Source: Vulcanisaeta thermophila (GTDB taxonomy: Archaea; Thermoproteota; Thermoprotei; Thermoproteales; Thermocladiaceae). From it: 64,000 nt of DNA. Below are positions 54,521 through 63,846 of the stretch, piece by piece (positions within the stretch are counted from its first letter, which is position 1; each line of letters starts with the position of its first letter). Under the pieces are notes generated by a model. It was not told the DNA's origin. It saw only the letters and a list, made by a program, of their open reading frames with translations, and did no database searches. The stretch spans positions 186,001-250,000 of the forward strand of contig NZ_BCLI01000004.1 in NCBI RefSeq assembly GCF_001748385.1, read 5' to 3'. Made by a program: the position numbers and the translations under genes.

Positions 54521-55285
54521 CTACTTGCCCGTGAACTTGGGACTCCTCTTCTCCTTAAACGCCCTTATCCCCTCCTGAAAGTCCTGGGTGTACCTCAGGA
54601 GCCCGAAGGTCTTCCTCTCTATATCATAAGCCACCTGGGTTGGTGCATCCTGTACCAGGTTTATTGCCTCCTTCAGCGCCCTTATGGCTATTGGTGATAG
54701 GGTTAGTAAGTCCCTGGCAATCTCCATGGCCCTATCCTCGATCTTACCCGGCTCCAGCACCTCATGAACCAAACCCACCTCCAATGCCTCCCTGGCATCA
54801 ATCCTCTTACCCAGGAGTAGGTAGTACCTCGCCCTTAACGGGCCCAGGGCCTTAACGAACTTCGTTAAACCACCACTTGCTGGTACCATACCCAACCTAA
54901 TCTCCGGCAGGCCGATTACTGTGTCGGGCGTTGCCAACCTAATGTCACAGGCCAGTGCCAACTCCGTACCCGCACCGAGTACGTAACCCCTGAGAATGGC
55001 AATGGTTGGTTTTGGGAGGTTCTCCACAGACTCTATGGTCCTCCCCCAATCCAGCAATTCTCCTGGTGTTGTGCTTAGGAACTCAACAACGTCACCACCT
55101 GCGGAAAATGCCCTCTCACCAGCGCCCTTAAAAATAACGACCTTAACATCATCCCTAGCGCTAACCTCATTAACGATCCTGCCAAGCTCAGCCCTCATCT
55201 CCAGGGTTATTAGGTTGAGTGGTGGGTTGTTTATTGTGATTATTCCAATACCATCCCTCACCTCTAGGTTTATGCTCCCAGGCAT
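54521..55285 (-). CDS. Enoyl-CoA hydratase/isomerase (crotonase) family
   Basis: 254 aa. The fold is seen in GIGIITINNPPLNLI, the CoA-binding oxyanion pair AFSAGGDVVEF and RGYVLGAGTELALACDIRLATPDTVIGLPEIRLGMVPASGG, the last holding the second catalytic Glu position (LPEIRLG). C-terminal helix ALKEAINLV and KRSPKF are typical of the family. Substrate is open; crotonyl-CoA or 3-hydroxybutyryl-CoA is plausible in Thermoproteales that run the dicarboxylate/4-hydroxybutyrate cycle. Confidence 0.9.
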   Translation of the reverse strand: MPGSINLEVRDGIGIITINNPPLNLITLEMRAELGRIVNEVSARDDVKVVIFKGAGERAFSAGGDVVEFLSTTPGELLDWGRTIESVENLPKPTIAILRGYVLGAGTELALACDIRLATPDTVIGLPEIRLGMVPASGGLTKFVKALGPLRARYYLLLGKRIDAREALEVGLVHEVLEPGKIEDRAMEIARDLLTLSPIAIRALKEAINLVQDAPTQVAYDIERKTFGLLRYTQDFQEGIRAFKEKRSPKFTGK

Positions 55286-55316
55286 GTGGTGCTTTTCATA
55301 GGCATTATTTAATTGA

Positions 55317-56708
55317 TTATGTGGGTATTATCTTCCCTGGATTTAGTATGTTATGAGGATCAAAGATCCTCTTCACCTCACTCATTAGCCTCAGCGTGGC
55401 CTCACTATTGAGGCTCCTGTACTTATTAACGAGTAGGTTCCTCTTCATGGTGCCGATACCGTGCTCCGCGCTTATGGTCCCACCGTACTTAATACCCACC
55501 TCACCGATTTTCTCCACGAATTCCAGGTACTTCCTAAACTCGGACTCACTGGCCCTCCTACTGGTCCAGAAGGCTGGGTGTAGGTTCCCATCCCCAATGT
55601 GCCCTCCCATGAGGACCTTAATCCCATACTTACCACTCAACTCCCTAATCTCACGAACGGCATTGGGGAGATTGGACATGGGTACCGCGATATCCTCTAT
55701 GAACACGAATGCGTCATTACCATAATCCCTAAAGGCAACCTTCAACTGGGCACTGTAGAGGGCCCTCCTAGGCTCTAGAATCTTAAGGAACTCGCCCCAT
55801 GCCCTGGCCTCGTTGATTACGACACCATGATTTCCCAGGACCACATCCCTAAGCGTGCCCAAGACCCTCTCCTCACTACCCACATTAACATCAATGCCAA
55901 CCCAAAGGTAGTGCTTCCTATCAAGACCCAGTTCCTGGGCTGTCTCGTCATCCACGAACTCCGTTATCATGGGCCAGAGTTTGTGTTTTCTGATGTTTAT
56001 GACTGTGTTTACGAGGTTGTTTATGTCCTCGTACTCCGCCATCAAGCCCACGAATGCCTCGGGTAGTGGTGCTAGTCTTAGTGTGGCTTCTGTGATTATT
56101 CCCAGGGTACCCTCAGAGCCTATGAATAGGTGTAGTATGTCGTAGCCCTCACGGCACTTAACCGTCCTACAACCAACCCTAATAACCTCCCCAGTCCCTA
56201 TGACAGCCTCAAGGCCCAGGACCCAGTACGACGCAGGCCCATACTTAGCACCCCTCATACCACCAGAACCATTACTAATGGCACCACCCACAGTGGCCAC
56301 TCGACTAGAGGCCGGGTCCACAGGCCACTGAAGACCGTAATTGGCGAGCTCGAAATTCAACTCATCAATCCTAACACCAGGCTCAACCCTAGCAAACCAA
56401 TCAACATTAGAAACCTCCAACACCCTACTCATCCTCTCCAAAGAAACAACCACCGTATTACCCAGCTTAACCGTGGTATTGCCCGAGAGGCTTGAGGATG
56501 AGCCCGTGGGTATTAATTTAATACCGTATTCAGGGGCCAGGTGGATCAACTTAACAATTTCATCAACATTCATGGGGTAGACTATGGCCAGGGGCCTCTC
56601 TCCAGGTTCTGAGGATGCGTCGTGGCTATAGAGCATTAGTATGTGCTCCTCCGTCACCAACCTATCCCCAAATATGGATTCTAACTCCCTAATAACATCC
56701 CTAGGCAT
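55317..56708 (-). CDS. FAD-linked 2-hydroxyacid dehydrogenase (GlcD-like)
   Basis: 463 aa, VAO fold. LIPTGSSSSLSGNTTVKLG is the FAD-pyrophosphate loop; PVDPASSRVATVGGAISNGSGGMRGAKYGPASYWVLGLEAVIGTGEVIRVG is the isoalloxazine-binding block, and GGHIGDGNLHPAF and SAEHGIGTMKRNLL the metal and substrate His. Family members oxidise glycolate or D-lactate. The small iron-sulfur gene next to it (6 bp apart) is likely its partner. Stop is followed by the crotonase gene on the same strand after 31 bp. Confidence 0.9.
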   Translation of the reverse strand: MPRDVIRELESIFGDRLVTEEHILMLYSHDASSEPGERPLAIVYPMNVDEIVKLIHLAPEYGIKLIPTGSSSSLSGNTTVKLGNTVVVSLERMSRVLEVSNVDWFARVEPGVRIDELNFELANYGLQWPVDPASSRVATVGGAISNGSGGMRGAKYGPASYWVLGLEAVIGTGEVIRVGCRTVKCREGYDILHLFIGSEGTLGIITEATLRLAPLPEAFVGLMAEYEDINNLVNTVINIRKHKLWPMITEFVDDETAQELGLDRKHYLWVGIDVNVGSEERVLGTLRDVVLGNHGVVINEARAWGEFLKILEPRRALYSAQLKVAFRDYGNDAFVFIEDIAVPMSNLPNAVREIRELSGKYGIKVLMGGHIGDGNLHPAFWTSRRASESEFRKYLEFVEKIGEVGIKYGGTISAEHGIGTMKRNLLVNKYRSLNSEATLRLMSEVKRIFDPHNILNPGKIIPT

Positions 56709-56714
56709 TAAGAA

Positions 56715-57023
56715 TCACCTCAAAACACCCCTTAATAACAATGCCTTAAACTCATGGATAGCCTCGGCAATCCTAATACCCGCGGGGCACTGGGTATTGC
56801 ATGCCCTGCAATTGAGGCAGGTCATTAAGCCCTCAAATGCCTTCGGCCCAATCTTCACGCTACCATTGAGGTACTCCCTGATTATGTTGATCCTACCCCT
56901 GGGGCCAAAGGCACGCTCTCTCATCACATTGTACGTGGGGCACACGGACTCACAAAAACCACAAAACTGGCACTTAACCACATCCCTAATTAGCCCGTAG
57001 TCTATGGCCTCAACCTTACCCAT
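56715..57023 (-). CDS. Short GlcF-like iron-sulfur protein
   Basis: 102 aa. Two 4Fe-4S motifs: CQFCGFCESVCPTYNV and CLNCRACNTQCPAGIRIAE, in the order and spacing of GlcF/LutA. Full-length GlcF proteins also have two CCG (heterodisulfide-reductase-like) domains; they are absent here, and no continuation is found beyond the stop. Electron transfer from the FAD subunit 6 bp downstream is the likely role. Preceded by an A/T-rich promoter region, with AOR divergent. Confidence 0.85.
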   Translation of the reverse strand: MGKVEAIDYGLIRDVVKCQFCGFCESVCPTYNVMRERAFGPRGRINIIREYLNGSVKIGPKAFEGLMTCLNCRACNTQCPAGIRIAEAIHEFKALLLRGVLR

Positions 57024-57180
57024 TAATTACATTGATTAGCCACTACTTATAAACGCATTTTCTACTTAGCGTCTAATTAATTATTCGTGGTGGTGTCGTT
57101 CATTATTCATAGTTTAAATACATGGAGTTGATTTTACGTATAAAAATAAGGTTTAAAGGGATTAATTACCACGCGCCTCT

Positions 57181-58959
57181 GTGCATGGTTATAGAAATCG
57201 AGTACTGAGGATTAACTTAAGAAACCGCGTTGTAACCACAATGGAGATAAAACCGGGCATAGCCAGGAAGTTCATTGGCGGCCGTGGCTTTGGCCTCTGG
57301 CTAATCCTCGACCTGAACCTGGACGTTGATTCCGTGGATCCATACGGACCCGAGAACCCATTGATAATAGCCACTGGGCCGCTGGGTGGTACCAGGATAC
57401 CCCTGGCCACCAGGGCGGCTGCTGTGTTTAAGTCGCCATTGACCAATAGGTGGAGTTACTCAACGGTTGGTGGTACCCTGGGCGCATACATGAAGTACGC
57501 GGGGGTTGATGCGGTGGTGATCACGGGTATTAGTGACGGGCCGGTTCACTTAATCATCAGTGATGGCGGGGTGGAGTTCAGGGATGCCAGGGAGCTCTGG
57601 GGCCTGGACACTGTGGAGACCGAGCACGCAATCAAGAGGGAGTTTAGGGACTCCGCTGTGCTGACCGTTGGACCCGCCGGTGAGAATAAGGTGCCCTACG
57701 CATGCATTGGTCACGAGGACTGGAGGCAGTTTGGGAGGACCGGGGCTGGCGCAGTCATGGGTAGTAAGAAGGTTAAGGCGATAACCTTCATACCCACGTC
57801 AAAGACCGTGGACGTGGCTGATGAGAAGGCTTACCAGGACCTGGTTAGGAACCTGGGTAGGCAGGCCGTGACAAACCCGGGCATGGTTCCGTATAGGCAG
57901 GGCGGCACCGTGAGGCTCATTGATGTGGGTAATAACATGGGCTTCTTCCCAAGCATTTACTGGACCAGGGTAGTTATGCCCCATTGGGAGGACATTTCCT
58001 GGGAGAAGGCCCTGAGGCCCAGGTACTTCGTAAAGAACGGCGCATGCCTCTACTGCCCAGTGGCCTGCCATAAGGTGGTCAGGTCAAGCAGTGGGGAGTA
58101 TGACCTTGAGTACGAAACCACAATGGCCCTGGCAGGCTTAACGGGAATCCACAACCCGCAGGAACTCATTGACCTAGCAGAGCTGGCTGATAGGCTTGGT
58201 TTCGACACCATAAGCCTAGGCAACACAGTGGCATTCATGATATACCTGGGCGAGAAGGGGATCATAAAGGGCGCGCCCAAGTGGGGTGATTACGAGGGCG
58301 TTAGGCAGTTGATAATGGACACGGCGTACAGAAGAGGGCTTGGTGAACTGGCGGCGTTGGGCACTAAGGCGCTTGCTGAAAGGTTGGGCGTACCCGAGTT
58401 GGCCATACACGTTAAGGGACTTGAGCCCGCTGCTTACGATCCAAGGACCCTCAAGGGCATGATACTAAACAACGCGGTTTCGGAAAGGGGTGCCGACCAC
58501 CTATGGTCCTCAGCATACGCCGTGGATATTGCGGGGCAGGCCGGTGGTAGGTTCGCCACGGGTGAGGAGAAGGTTAGGGCGGTGATGGACATTGAGGAGA
58601 GGAATGCGCTTTATGACTCAATGCTGCTGTGTAAATTCGGCAGGGCCATCTACACATGGGATGTGATAAAGGACGTGCTAAACGCAGTGACTGGATTCGA
58701 CTACACGGTTGACGAGCTTAGGGAGGCGGCACAGAGGATAATAGTTCTCCATAGGTACCTCAACAAAACCACAATTGAGCAGGACAGGTTACCGCCCAGG
58801 TGGCTCAGGGAGCCCGTGGAGTACGAGGGTAAGCAGTACGTGGTCACCGAGGAGGAGTGGTCATCAATGGTGAGGAGGTACTATGAGTTGAGGGGTTACG
58901 ATGAGCTTGGTAGGCCAAGGCATGAGACCTTGGTTAGGTTAGGTATAACTAGGACCTAG
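57181..58959 (+). CDS. Aldehyde:ferredoxin oxidoreductase (tungsten, AOR family)
   Basis: 592 aa. The start HGYRNRVLRINLRNRVVTTMEI and RKFIGGRGFG are typical; ATGPLGGTRIPLATRAAAVFKSPLTNRWSYSTVGG is the pterin-binding block; cluster ligands are in GACLYCPVACHK and LLCKFGRA. It oxidises aldehydes to acids with ferredoxin as acceptor. The GTG at 57181 is 26 bp after GGTTTAAAGG. It ends overlapping the convergent methyltransferase by 11 bp. Confidence 0.93.
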   Translation: MHGYRNRVLRINLRNRVVTTMEIKPGIARKFIGGRGFGLWLILDLNLDVDSVDPYGPENPLIIATGPLGGTRIPLATRAAAVFKSPLTNRWSYSTVGGTLGAYMKYAGVDAVVITGISDGPVHLIISDGGVEFRDARELWGLDTVETEHAIKREFRDSAVLTVGPAGENKVPYACIGHEDWRQFGRTGAGAVMGSKKVKAITFIPTSKTVDVADEKAYQDLVRNLGRQAVTNPGMVPYRQGGTVRLIDVGNNMGFFPSIYWTRVVMPHWEDISWEKALRPRYFVKNGACLYCPVACHKVVRSSSGEYDLEYETTMALAGLTGIHNPQELIDLAELADRLGFDTISLGNTVAFMIYLGEKGIIKGAPKWGDYEGVRQLIMDTAYRRGLGELAALGTKALAERLGVPELAIHVKGLEPAAYDPRTLKGMILNNAVSERGADHLWSSAYAVDIAGQAGGRFATGEEKVRAVMDIEERNALYDSMLLCKFGRAIYTWDVIKDVLNAVTGFDYTVDELREAAQRIIVLHRYLNKTTIEQDRLPPRWLREPVEYEGKQYVVTEEEWSSMVRRYYELRGYDELGRPRHETLVRLGITRT

Positions 58960-59671
58960 TAACCCTCATTAACACGAAGATGCTCAGGTAAGTCCTTAGG
59001 TAAACCACATCACCAACCAACACCCTCGCCAAATCCCTGAGCCAACCCACATCACCTATGTCGAGGACCGTATCCCTCATGACCCCATAATCACCAATGT
59101 GCCTGGGCGATAGTAATGCCACTATTATCCTCAGTGGCAGGACCAGGTAGAATAGCAGCACCACGTACATGAACACCCAGGTGGGTCTCCAGAACTCAAG
59201 CAGTATGAAATAACCACCCCTCGCTAAAACCCTACGCACCTCAAGGAGCGCGCGCACCTTATCCCTAAACTGCCTAAGGGCGAATGCGGAGTAGGCAATG
59301 CTTATTGCCGAGGACCTAATGGGCAGGGCCTCCGCAATACCAACCACAGGATCCACAATGTACCCCAGGGACTTGGCCTCCATGAGACCCTGTAATGATG
59401 GGTCCACGAGAACAATACCCCTGATGAGATGGGCCACGTTATTTCCTGAATTGTTGATGAGCGTTAATAGGTACTTGGTCATTGCCCCATTGCCGGCGCC
59501 GAGGTCGAGCATCAAGCCGCTACGCTTAACTAATGACCTTATTATTTCGTTGGATGCCCAGTACCTCAGTTTCCTAAGCATGAAAAGGGTAAGCGCGGTG
59601 TTCACGGTCTCATAATCAGAACCAGCGAATATCCTGCTCATTATATTCCTAAACGCATTGACCCTCTCCAT
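58949..59671 (-). CDS. SAM-dependent methyltransferase, UbiE/MenG-like
   Basis: About 240 aa. VKRSGLMLDLGAGNGAMTKYLLTL is motif I, RGIVLVDPSLQGLMEAK motif II, GIAEALPIRSSAISIAYSAFALRQFRDKVRALLEVRRVLARGGYFILLEFWRPT the region typical of quinone C-methyltransferases. The C-terminal part has hydrophobic stretches (FMYVVLLFYLVLPLRIIVALL) that would bind a lipid quinone. It may act with the UbiA homologue at 29022. Start ATG 59671 (59677 is an alternative). Confidence 0.82.
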   Translation of the reverse strand: MERVNAFRNIMSRIFAGSDYETVNTALTLFMLRKLRYWASNEIIRSLVKRSGLMLDLGAGNGAMTKYLLTLINNSGNNVAHLIRGIVLVDPSLQGLMEAKSLGYIVDPVVGIAEALPIRSSAISIAYSAFALRQFRDKVRALLEVRRVLARGGYFILLEFWRPTWVFMYVVLLFYLVLPLRIIVALLSPRHIGDYGVMRDTVLDIGDVGWLRDLARVLVGDVVYLRTYLSIFVLMRVTRS

Positions 59672-59723
59672 GAGCACTAATCACTAATGACCAGGGCTTA
59701 ATTAATGCATTATGCCGTGGGCA

Positions 59724-60092
59724 CTACCTAAGTAGTCTTAGGGAGCCAGTGACCTTATTAATCAGGTCCTCGGGCCCAGGTCCTATTGCCAACACGGTCA
59801 CCGTGCCCGGCGGCAGCTCCGTTAACCCAGCATCCATGACTAGGAATGTGGGTAGGCCCAACCTCTCGGCCTTATCCCTGAGTGCCAGTAATTCGTTCAG
59901 TGTGTTAACCGCGAGAACCACCTTCTTCTGCCCCTCACCCTCCCAAGCCCTGAACCACTCACCCCAATCCCTACGGTTCGACCTGAGGACCTCAAGAACC
60001 GCACCCACGGCGCCGTGGGCCACCTGGGCTGCCAGTTTACCCACGCTCATGTTTAGGTCCGTCCTAACCACAATGACCTGCTTATACGGCAT
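59724..60092 (-). CDS. Peptidyl-tRNA hydrolase Pth2
   Basis: About 122 aa. [28 protein letters not shown] is the classical start of archaeal/eukaryotic Pth2, with the catalytic Lys, Asp and His; [34 protein letters not shown] is the C-terminal block. It releases tRNA from stalled peptidyl-tRNA. The ATG at 60092 overlaps the preceding stop; a GTG at 60101 is also in frame. Confidence 0.95.
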   Translation of the reverse strand: MPYKQVIVVRTDLNMSVGKLAAQVAHGAVGAVLEVLRSNRRDWGEWFRAWEGEGQKKVVLAVNTLNELLALRDKAERLGLPTFLVMDAGLTELPPGTVTVLAIGPGPEDLINKVTGSLRLLR

Positions 60093-60097
60093 AACCC

Positions 60098-61399
60098 TCA
60101 CCTAATTCTACCCCACTCACTCAGGAGCTTCATGGCCGAGTTATACCCAGGGATCCCAGTAACCTGACCGCCAGGCCACGTACCGGCGCCACCCAGGTAA
60201 AGGCCCCTTATTGGCGTCTTATAGCCCCAGCCTGGGTATGGCCTATTCTCGAACATGTAGTCCAGGAACATGGGAAGGTGATTAAGATTACCGCCTGCCG
60301 TTCTAAAGATTTTCTCGTAATCCCTGGGCCCCAGCACCTCAAAAGCCTTAACCTCGCCCCAATCGAGCTCCACGTAGTTCCTAAGCTCATCAATGGTGGG
60401 CAGGCCAGTCACTATTAAGTAGTTGTCCCTGACCACGGTCTCCCCAAAGGGTAGTTGTAGGATTGATTCCCTATACCTCTCCCACTCACCCCTTAGCCTG
60501 ACCCTACCGCTGGTGACTATGACGAGCCTATAGGCGCCACCAACCACGGAGGCCCTCCTTAAGTGCCTTATCACCGCATCGTCCAGGTACTCCTCGCCCA
60601 CTAACTCGAGCATTGTGTTGATTGGGCTTGCCGTGGATAGAACGGCCCTGGCCTCTATGAACCTACCATCATCAGTAACCACACCCTTGACACCACCACC
60701 CTCAATCACAATCTTCTTAACGCCAAGCCCCAGGACAACCCTGGCCCCTGAGTTCAGGGCCGCCCTGTAGAGTTCACGGGCTAGGACCCCCATCCCCACC
60801 TCACCACCCGCGCTGGGGAAGTACCAATCGGTGCTTGGGTTGTAGTAACCCACCATGAACGCTGGTTGGTCCAGGTATGGCTCGAATATGAACATGTCCC
60901 AGAACTCCCTGGGTAAGTACTGGCTCAGGAACTCCGATGACTTCAACCTGAGGAACCTGCTGAGCACGGGGTCACTCATTAACTCATCCCTTGAGGGTGG
61001 GTCTGTCCTGAATAGGTACTTACTCAGTGAGTTGTGGAATGACCTTAATTCCTCAATCATAGCCCTAATACTATCCCCAAGTCCCCACCTACTAAACTCC
61101 TCAACCCTCTTATTAACATCAACCCACCACCTAACAAGCTCACCATCCTTCTCATAAACCGCAATCGGGTCTGGCTTATAGGGCTTAATGTTCAGCCCCA
61201 ACTCATTGATTAATTTCTCGGGCATTAGGCCAAGCACGTAGGCGCCAATGGGGACCTCAACCCCACCAATCACGTGAACGCCCGCCATGCCCCCAGGCCA
61301 GGGGACCGAGTCGAGAACCAGGACGTCAAGCCCAGCCCTTGAGAGTACGGTGGCGGCCACGAGGCCATTATGACCAGCACCTATTACTACCACATCCAT
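60098..61399 (-). CDS. FAD-dependent oxidoreductase, phytoene-desaturase/PYROXD2 type
   Basis: 433 aa. Starts [29 protein letters not shown], the ADP-binding motif; [29 protein letters not shown] is the second FAD-contact part; the C-terminus [26 protein letters not shown] is typical of CrtI/geranylgeranyl-reductase-like enzymes. Substrate unknown; a saturated or desaturated isoprenoid is likely. Pth2 overlaps its 3' end. Confidence 0.85.
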   Translation of the reverse strand: MDVVVIGAGHNGLVAATVLSRAGLDVLVLDSVPWPGGMAGVHVIGGVEVPIGAYVLGLMPEKLINELGLNIKPYKPDPIAVYEKDGELVRWWVDVNKRVEEFSRWGLGDSIRAMIEELRSFHNSLSKYLFRTDPPSRDELMSDPVLSRFLRLKSSEFLSQYLPREFWDMFIFEPYLDQPAFMVGYYNPSTDWYFPSAGGEVGMGVLARELYRAALNSGARVVLGLGVKKIVIEGGGVKGVVTDDGRFIEARAVLSTASPINTMLELVGEEYLDDAVIRHLRRASVVGGAYRLVIVTSGRVRLRGEWERYRESILQLPFGETVVRDNYLIVTGLPTIDELRNYVELDWGEVKAFEVLGPRDYEKIFRTAGGNLNHLPMFLDYMFENRPYPGWGYKTPIRGLYLGGAGTWPGGQVTGIPGYNSAMKLLSEWGRIR

Positions 61400-61475
61400 A
61401 GGTATCAGCCTAAAGCGACGGGGCTCCCTTTAAATCCCTAAGGGATTTAAGTGGGTTGTTCGATTGTGGATTAGC

Positions 61476-61831
61476 ATGGGTTACGTGAGGGTTAAAGTGG
61501 GCATATACAACCCGGGCAATCCGGAGAGGGTCATTGAGGTGGATGGGTTGGTGGATACTGGTGCGGTTACACGGTGGTTCGTAGGGACATACTTGAGGGG
61601 TTGGGCATAAAACCCCTGGGGAGGAGGAGGTTTAGGGTTTTCGGTGGTTACGTGGAGCATGATATCGGTGAGGCCGGGCTCATGATAATGAGCGAGAGGA
61701 GGACGGTACCCGTGATCTTCGGGGAGGCAGGGGACCCCGTGGTTATTGGGGTCACAGCGCTCGAAATCTTTGGGCTTGAGGTTGATGTGGTCAGGGGGAT
61801 ACTCAGGGAGGCAGAGTTGTACCTGCTTTAA
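61476..61831 (+). pseudogene. Clan AA (retropepsin-like) aspartic protease, single frameshift
   Basis: The first frame from the ATG at 61476 reads MGYVRVKVGIYNPGNPERV, IEVDGLVDTGA and runs into a stop at 61608-61610. A second frame picks up the protein at 61571: TVVRRDILEGLGIKPLGRRRF then RVFGGYVEHDIGEAGLMIMS and continues to TAA. Joined after LVDTGA they make the known archaeal single-lobe aspartic protease-like family, with DTGA as the active Asp motif. One base is missing (or two extra) near 61565-61572. Downstream frame alone has a GTG at 61574 but no active Asp. Confidence 0.82.
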
Positions 61832-62814
61832 ACTCCATACATCTCCCTATAACCCCTAACGAACTTAACGAGGGAGTCTGGAGTCCTCATTGCCAGAGCC
61901 GCCGCACCCACTATGCCGATGTCATCACCGAACCTAGTGAACTCAATCCGCGCCTCCCTAACCGTTAAGTAATCCCTCAGGTACCTCCTGATCCCGCTCA
62001 TGAAGACCTCCCTATTATTCAGGGCCATGGACCCGCCAATGACCACGAGCTCGGGGTCGTAGGCATTCATCACCGTGGCTATGCCCGCCGCGTTCACCCT
62101 CATTAGGTAGTTGTCCACGAACTCCCTGGCCAGGGGGTCACCATCGTAGTACGCCTTGAAAACCTCCTCGGTGGTTACGGGGACATTATTAATCAATTTA
62201 TTGTATAATTGGGAGTTGGGGAATTGCTTATCCCTGATGTATTCCTTAATGACCCTGGGCACGTTGGCGCCCGAGGCCAGGGCCTCCCAGTGCCCAAGCC
62301 CTCCACAGCCACACCTCACCCCTGACCCGTAATCAACCACCGCATGCCCTATTTCATGGGCATTCCCGTCTTTCCCCACGAGCAAGTGACCATCGACTAT
62401 CACGCCAGCGCCAATACCGGTGCTAATGGTTATGTAGACCAGGTTCTCAATACCCCTACCCACACCAAAGAGGTACTCACCCCACACCGCGGCCATGGCA
62501 TCATTACCCAGAACCACATCCACACCCAACTCCTTCATCAATGGCTCAACAAGCTTAAACCGCTTAATGGGCGCGTTGGGCGCGTATGTAACCACACCCC
62601 TCCTCAGGTCCAGGGGGCCAATGGAGCCTATACCCACGGAGTCAATCTTACCCACGCCCAAATCCCTAATGGCCCTTATTATCACCCTAGCCACAGTATC
62701 CTCATCACCCACAGAGGGCTGGGGAACCTTAATCCTACCCAACACCTCACCACCCTCACCAACAACCCCAACCCTTATGAAAGTGGCACCCACATCAACC
62801 CCCACATAAACCAT
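61828..62814 (-). CDS. ROK-family sugar kinase (glucokinase-like)
   Basis: About 328 aa. VYVGVDVGATFIRVGVVGEGG is the ATP phosphate-1 motif, NDAMAAVWGEYLFGVGRGIENLVYITISTGIGAGVIVDG the sugar- and ATP-binding block with the catalytic Asp, and EIGHAVVDYGSGVRCGCGGLGHWEALASG the zinc-binding ROK signature. ADP- or ATP-dependence cannot be told. ATG 62814 lies 26 bp after ATTAAAGGGG; an ATG at 62835 would start in the promoter. Its stop overlaps the aspartic protease gene by 4 bp. Confidence 0.92.
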   Translation of the reverse strand: MVYVGVDVGATFIRVGVVGEGGEVLGRIKVPQPSVGDEDTVARVIIRAIRDLGVGKIDSVGIGSIGPLDLRRGVVTYAPNAPIKRFKLVEPLMKELGVDVVLGNDAMAAVWGEYLFGVGRGIENLVYITISTGIGAGVIVDGHLLVGKDGNAHEIGHAVVDYGSGVRCGCGGLGHWEALASGANVPRVIKEYIRDKQFPNSQLYNKLINNVPVTTEEVFKAYYDGDPLAREFVDNYLMRVNAAGIATVMNAYDPELVVIGGSMALNNREVFMSGIRRYLRDYLTVREARIEFTRFGDDIGIVGAAALAMRTPDSLVKFVRGYREMYGV

Positions 62815-62912
62815 ACAACAAACACAACAACCCACCCCTTTAATTTATTATCAAAGCACAAACCCACACTATAACCCATGCACGATCCAAAAAATAATTT
62901 CCTAATTATCGA

Positions 62913-62936
62913 TCCATGGCAAAATTTTGCCACGGA
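62913..62936. promoter_or_regulatory. 24-nt near-perfect palindrome between ROK and Cas4-like genes
   Basis: TGGCAAAA-TTTTGCCA (62917-62932) is an exact 8-bp inverted repeat with no spacer; after a single mismatch TCC and GGA pair on the outside. It lies 75-95 bp upstream of the ROK gene's TATA-like element and is flanked by A/T-rich sequence with no gene. A dimeric regulator site for the sugar kinase is possible. Confidence 0.45.
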
Positions 62937-63108
62937 CCAATCAACGAAACCCAATTTAGAAAAACGTGATTATATCTCCTTGTTTTGTTGGCTTATTTCT
63001 TAAGTTTAGGGATTTAGTGCCTTCACCAGTGGGTTTGCATTGTTATGTGTTGTTGATGGGTGGGGTTTACGTACTCATTGGATTTATAAGTCAGTGGTTG
63101 ATTTAGTC

Positions 63109-63846
63109 GTGGTGGTTAAGTTAATCATAAGGCCCATTGCTGAGGTGGTGTCTGAGGATGCCATTGAGAGGAGGATGAGGGAGTATGTTGAGGAGATCCT
63201 CAGGGGTGCCAAGCCCATTGCCGAGGGCCTGTACTTAATTGAGCCTCCTGTTCCCAGGGCCACGCCTTCAATGCTGAGCCTGGACTGCCCTGTGAAGGCG
63301 ATTATTAAGCTTAGGATTGGGGAGGTAACTAACATGGATGGGATAAGGGCCCTGGCCAGGGGCAGGGCTGTGCATGATCTGTACCAGGACTGGTTCCGCG
63401 CTGTGAATCCGAGGGTTCATGTGGAGGTGGAGAGTGGTATCGAGGCCCTGGACACGGCGGGTAGGACTGACATACTGTACATGAGGGAGGTGGATGGTGA
63501 GGAGAGGTGGGGTTTGATTGAGCTCAAGAGTGTGTGGAGCCTCAGTGAGGATAGGGAGAGGAGGTACACCAGGCAGGTTATGGCTTACGTAATCATGCTC
63601 AGGGAGGCTGGGATAGACGTGAGGGAGGCCTACCTGGTCACCATGAGGGATGTGAAGGCGCTACCCCTGAAAACCCTTGAACGTGAACTCAACGGCATCA
63701 TTAAGGAGTTAAAGGCACTGGAGACCCTGGAGTGGCCCATGAAGCCTCCCAACTTAAGGCTTTGCTATAAATGCGAGGTCAGGGGTGTGTGCATGACGTA
63801 CAGTAATTACAAAAGCCATGGCCGAGACCCCGCACCCACCATGTAA
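63109..63846 (+). CDS. Cas4/RecB-like PD-(D/E)XK nuclease with a C-terminal Cys cluster
   Basis: About 245 aa. Order: GRAVHDLYQDWFRAVNP (the His of motif I), VHVEVESGIEALDTAGRTDILYM (Asp of motif II), RWGLIELKSVWS (E-x-K, motif III), then RRYTRQVMAYVIMLREAGI (QxxxY helix). The cluster Cys: one at SLDCPVKAI and three in LRLCYKCEVRGVCMTY, as in Cas4 proteins that hold a 4Fe-4S cluster. There is no cas1, cas2 or repeat array nearby, so it may be a stand-alone Cas4-like nuclease in DNA repair. GTG at 63109 or 63112 lies 26 bp after ATTTATAAG. Confidence 0.85.
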   Translation: MVVKLIIRPIAEVVSEDAIERRMREYVEEILRGAKPIAEGLYLIEPPVPRATPSMLSLDCPVKAIIKLRIGEVTNMDGIRALARGRAVHDLYQDWFRAVNPRVHVEVESGIEALDTAGRTDILYMREVDGEERWGLIELKSVWSLSEDRERRYTRQVMAYVIMLREAGIDVREAYLVTMRDVKALPLKTLERELNGIIKELKALETLEWPMKPPNLRLCYKCEVRGVCMTYSNYKSHGRDPAPTM

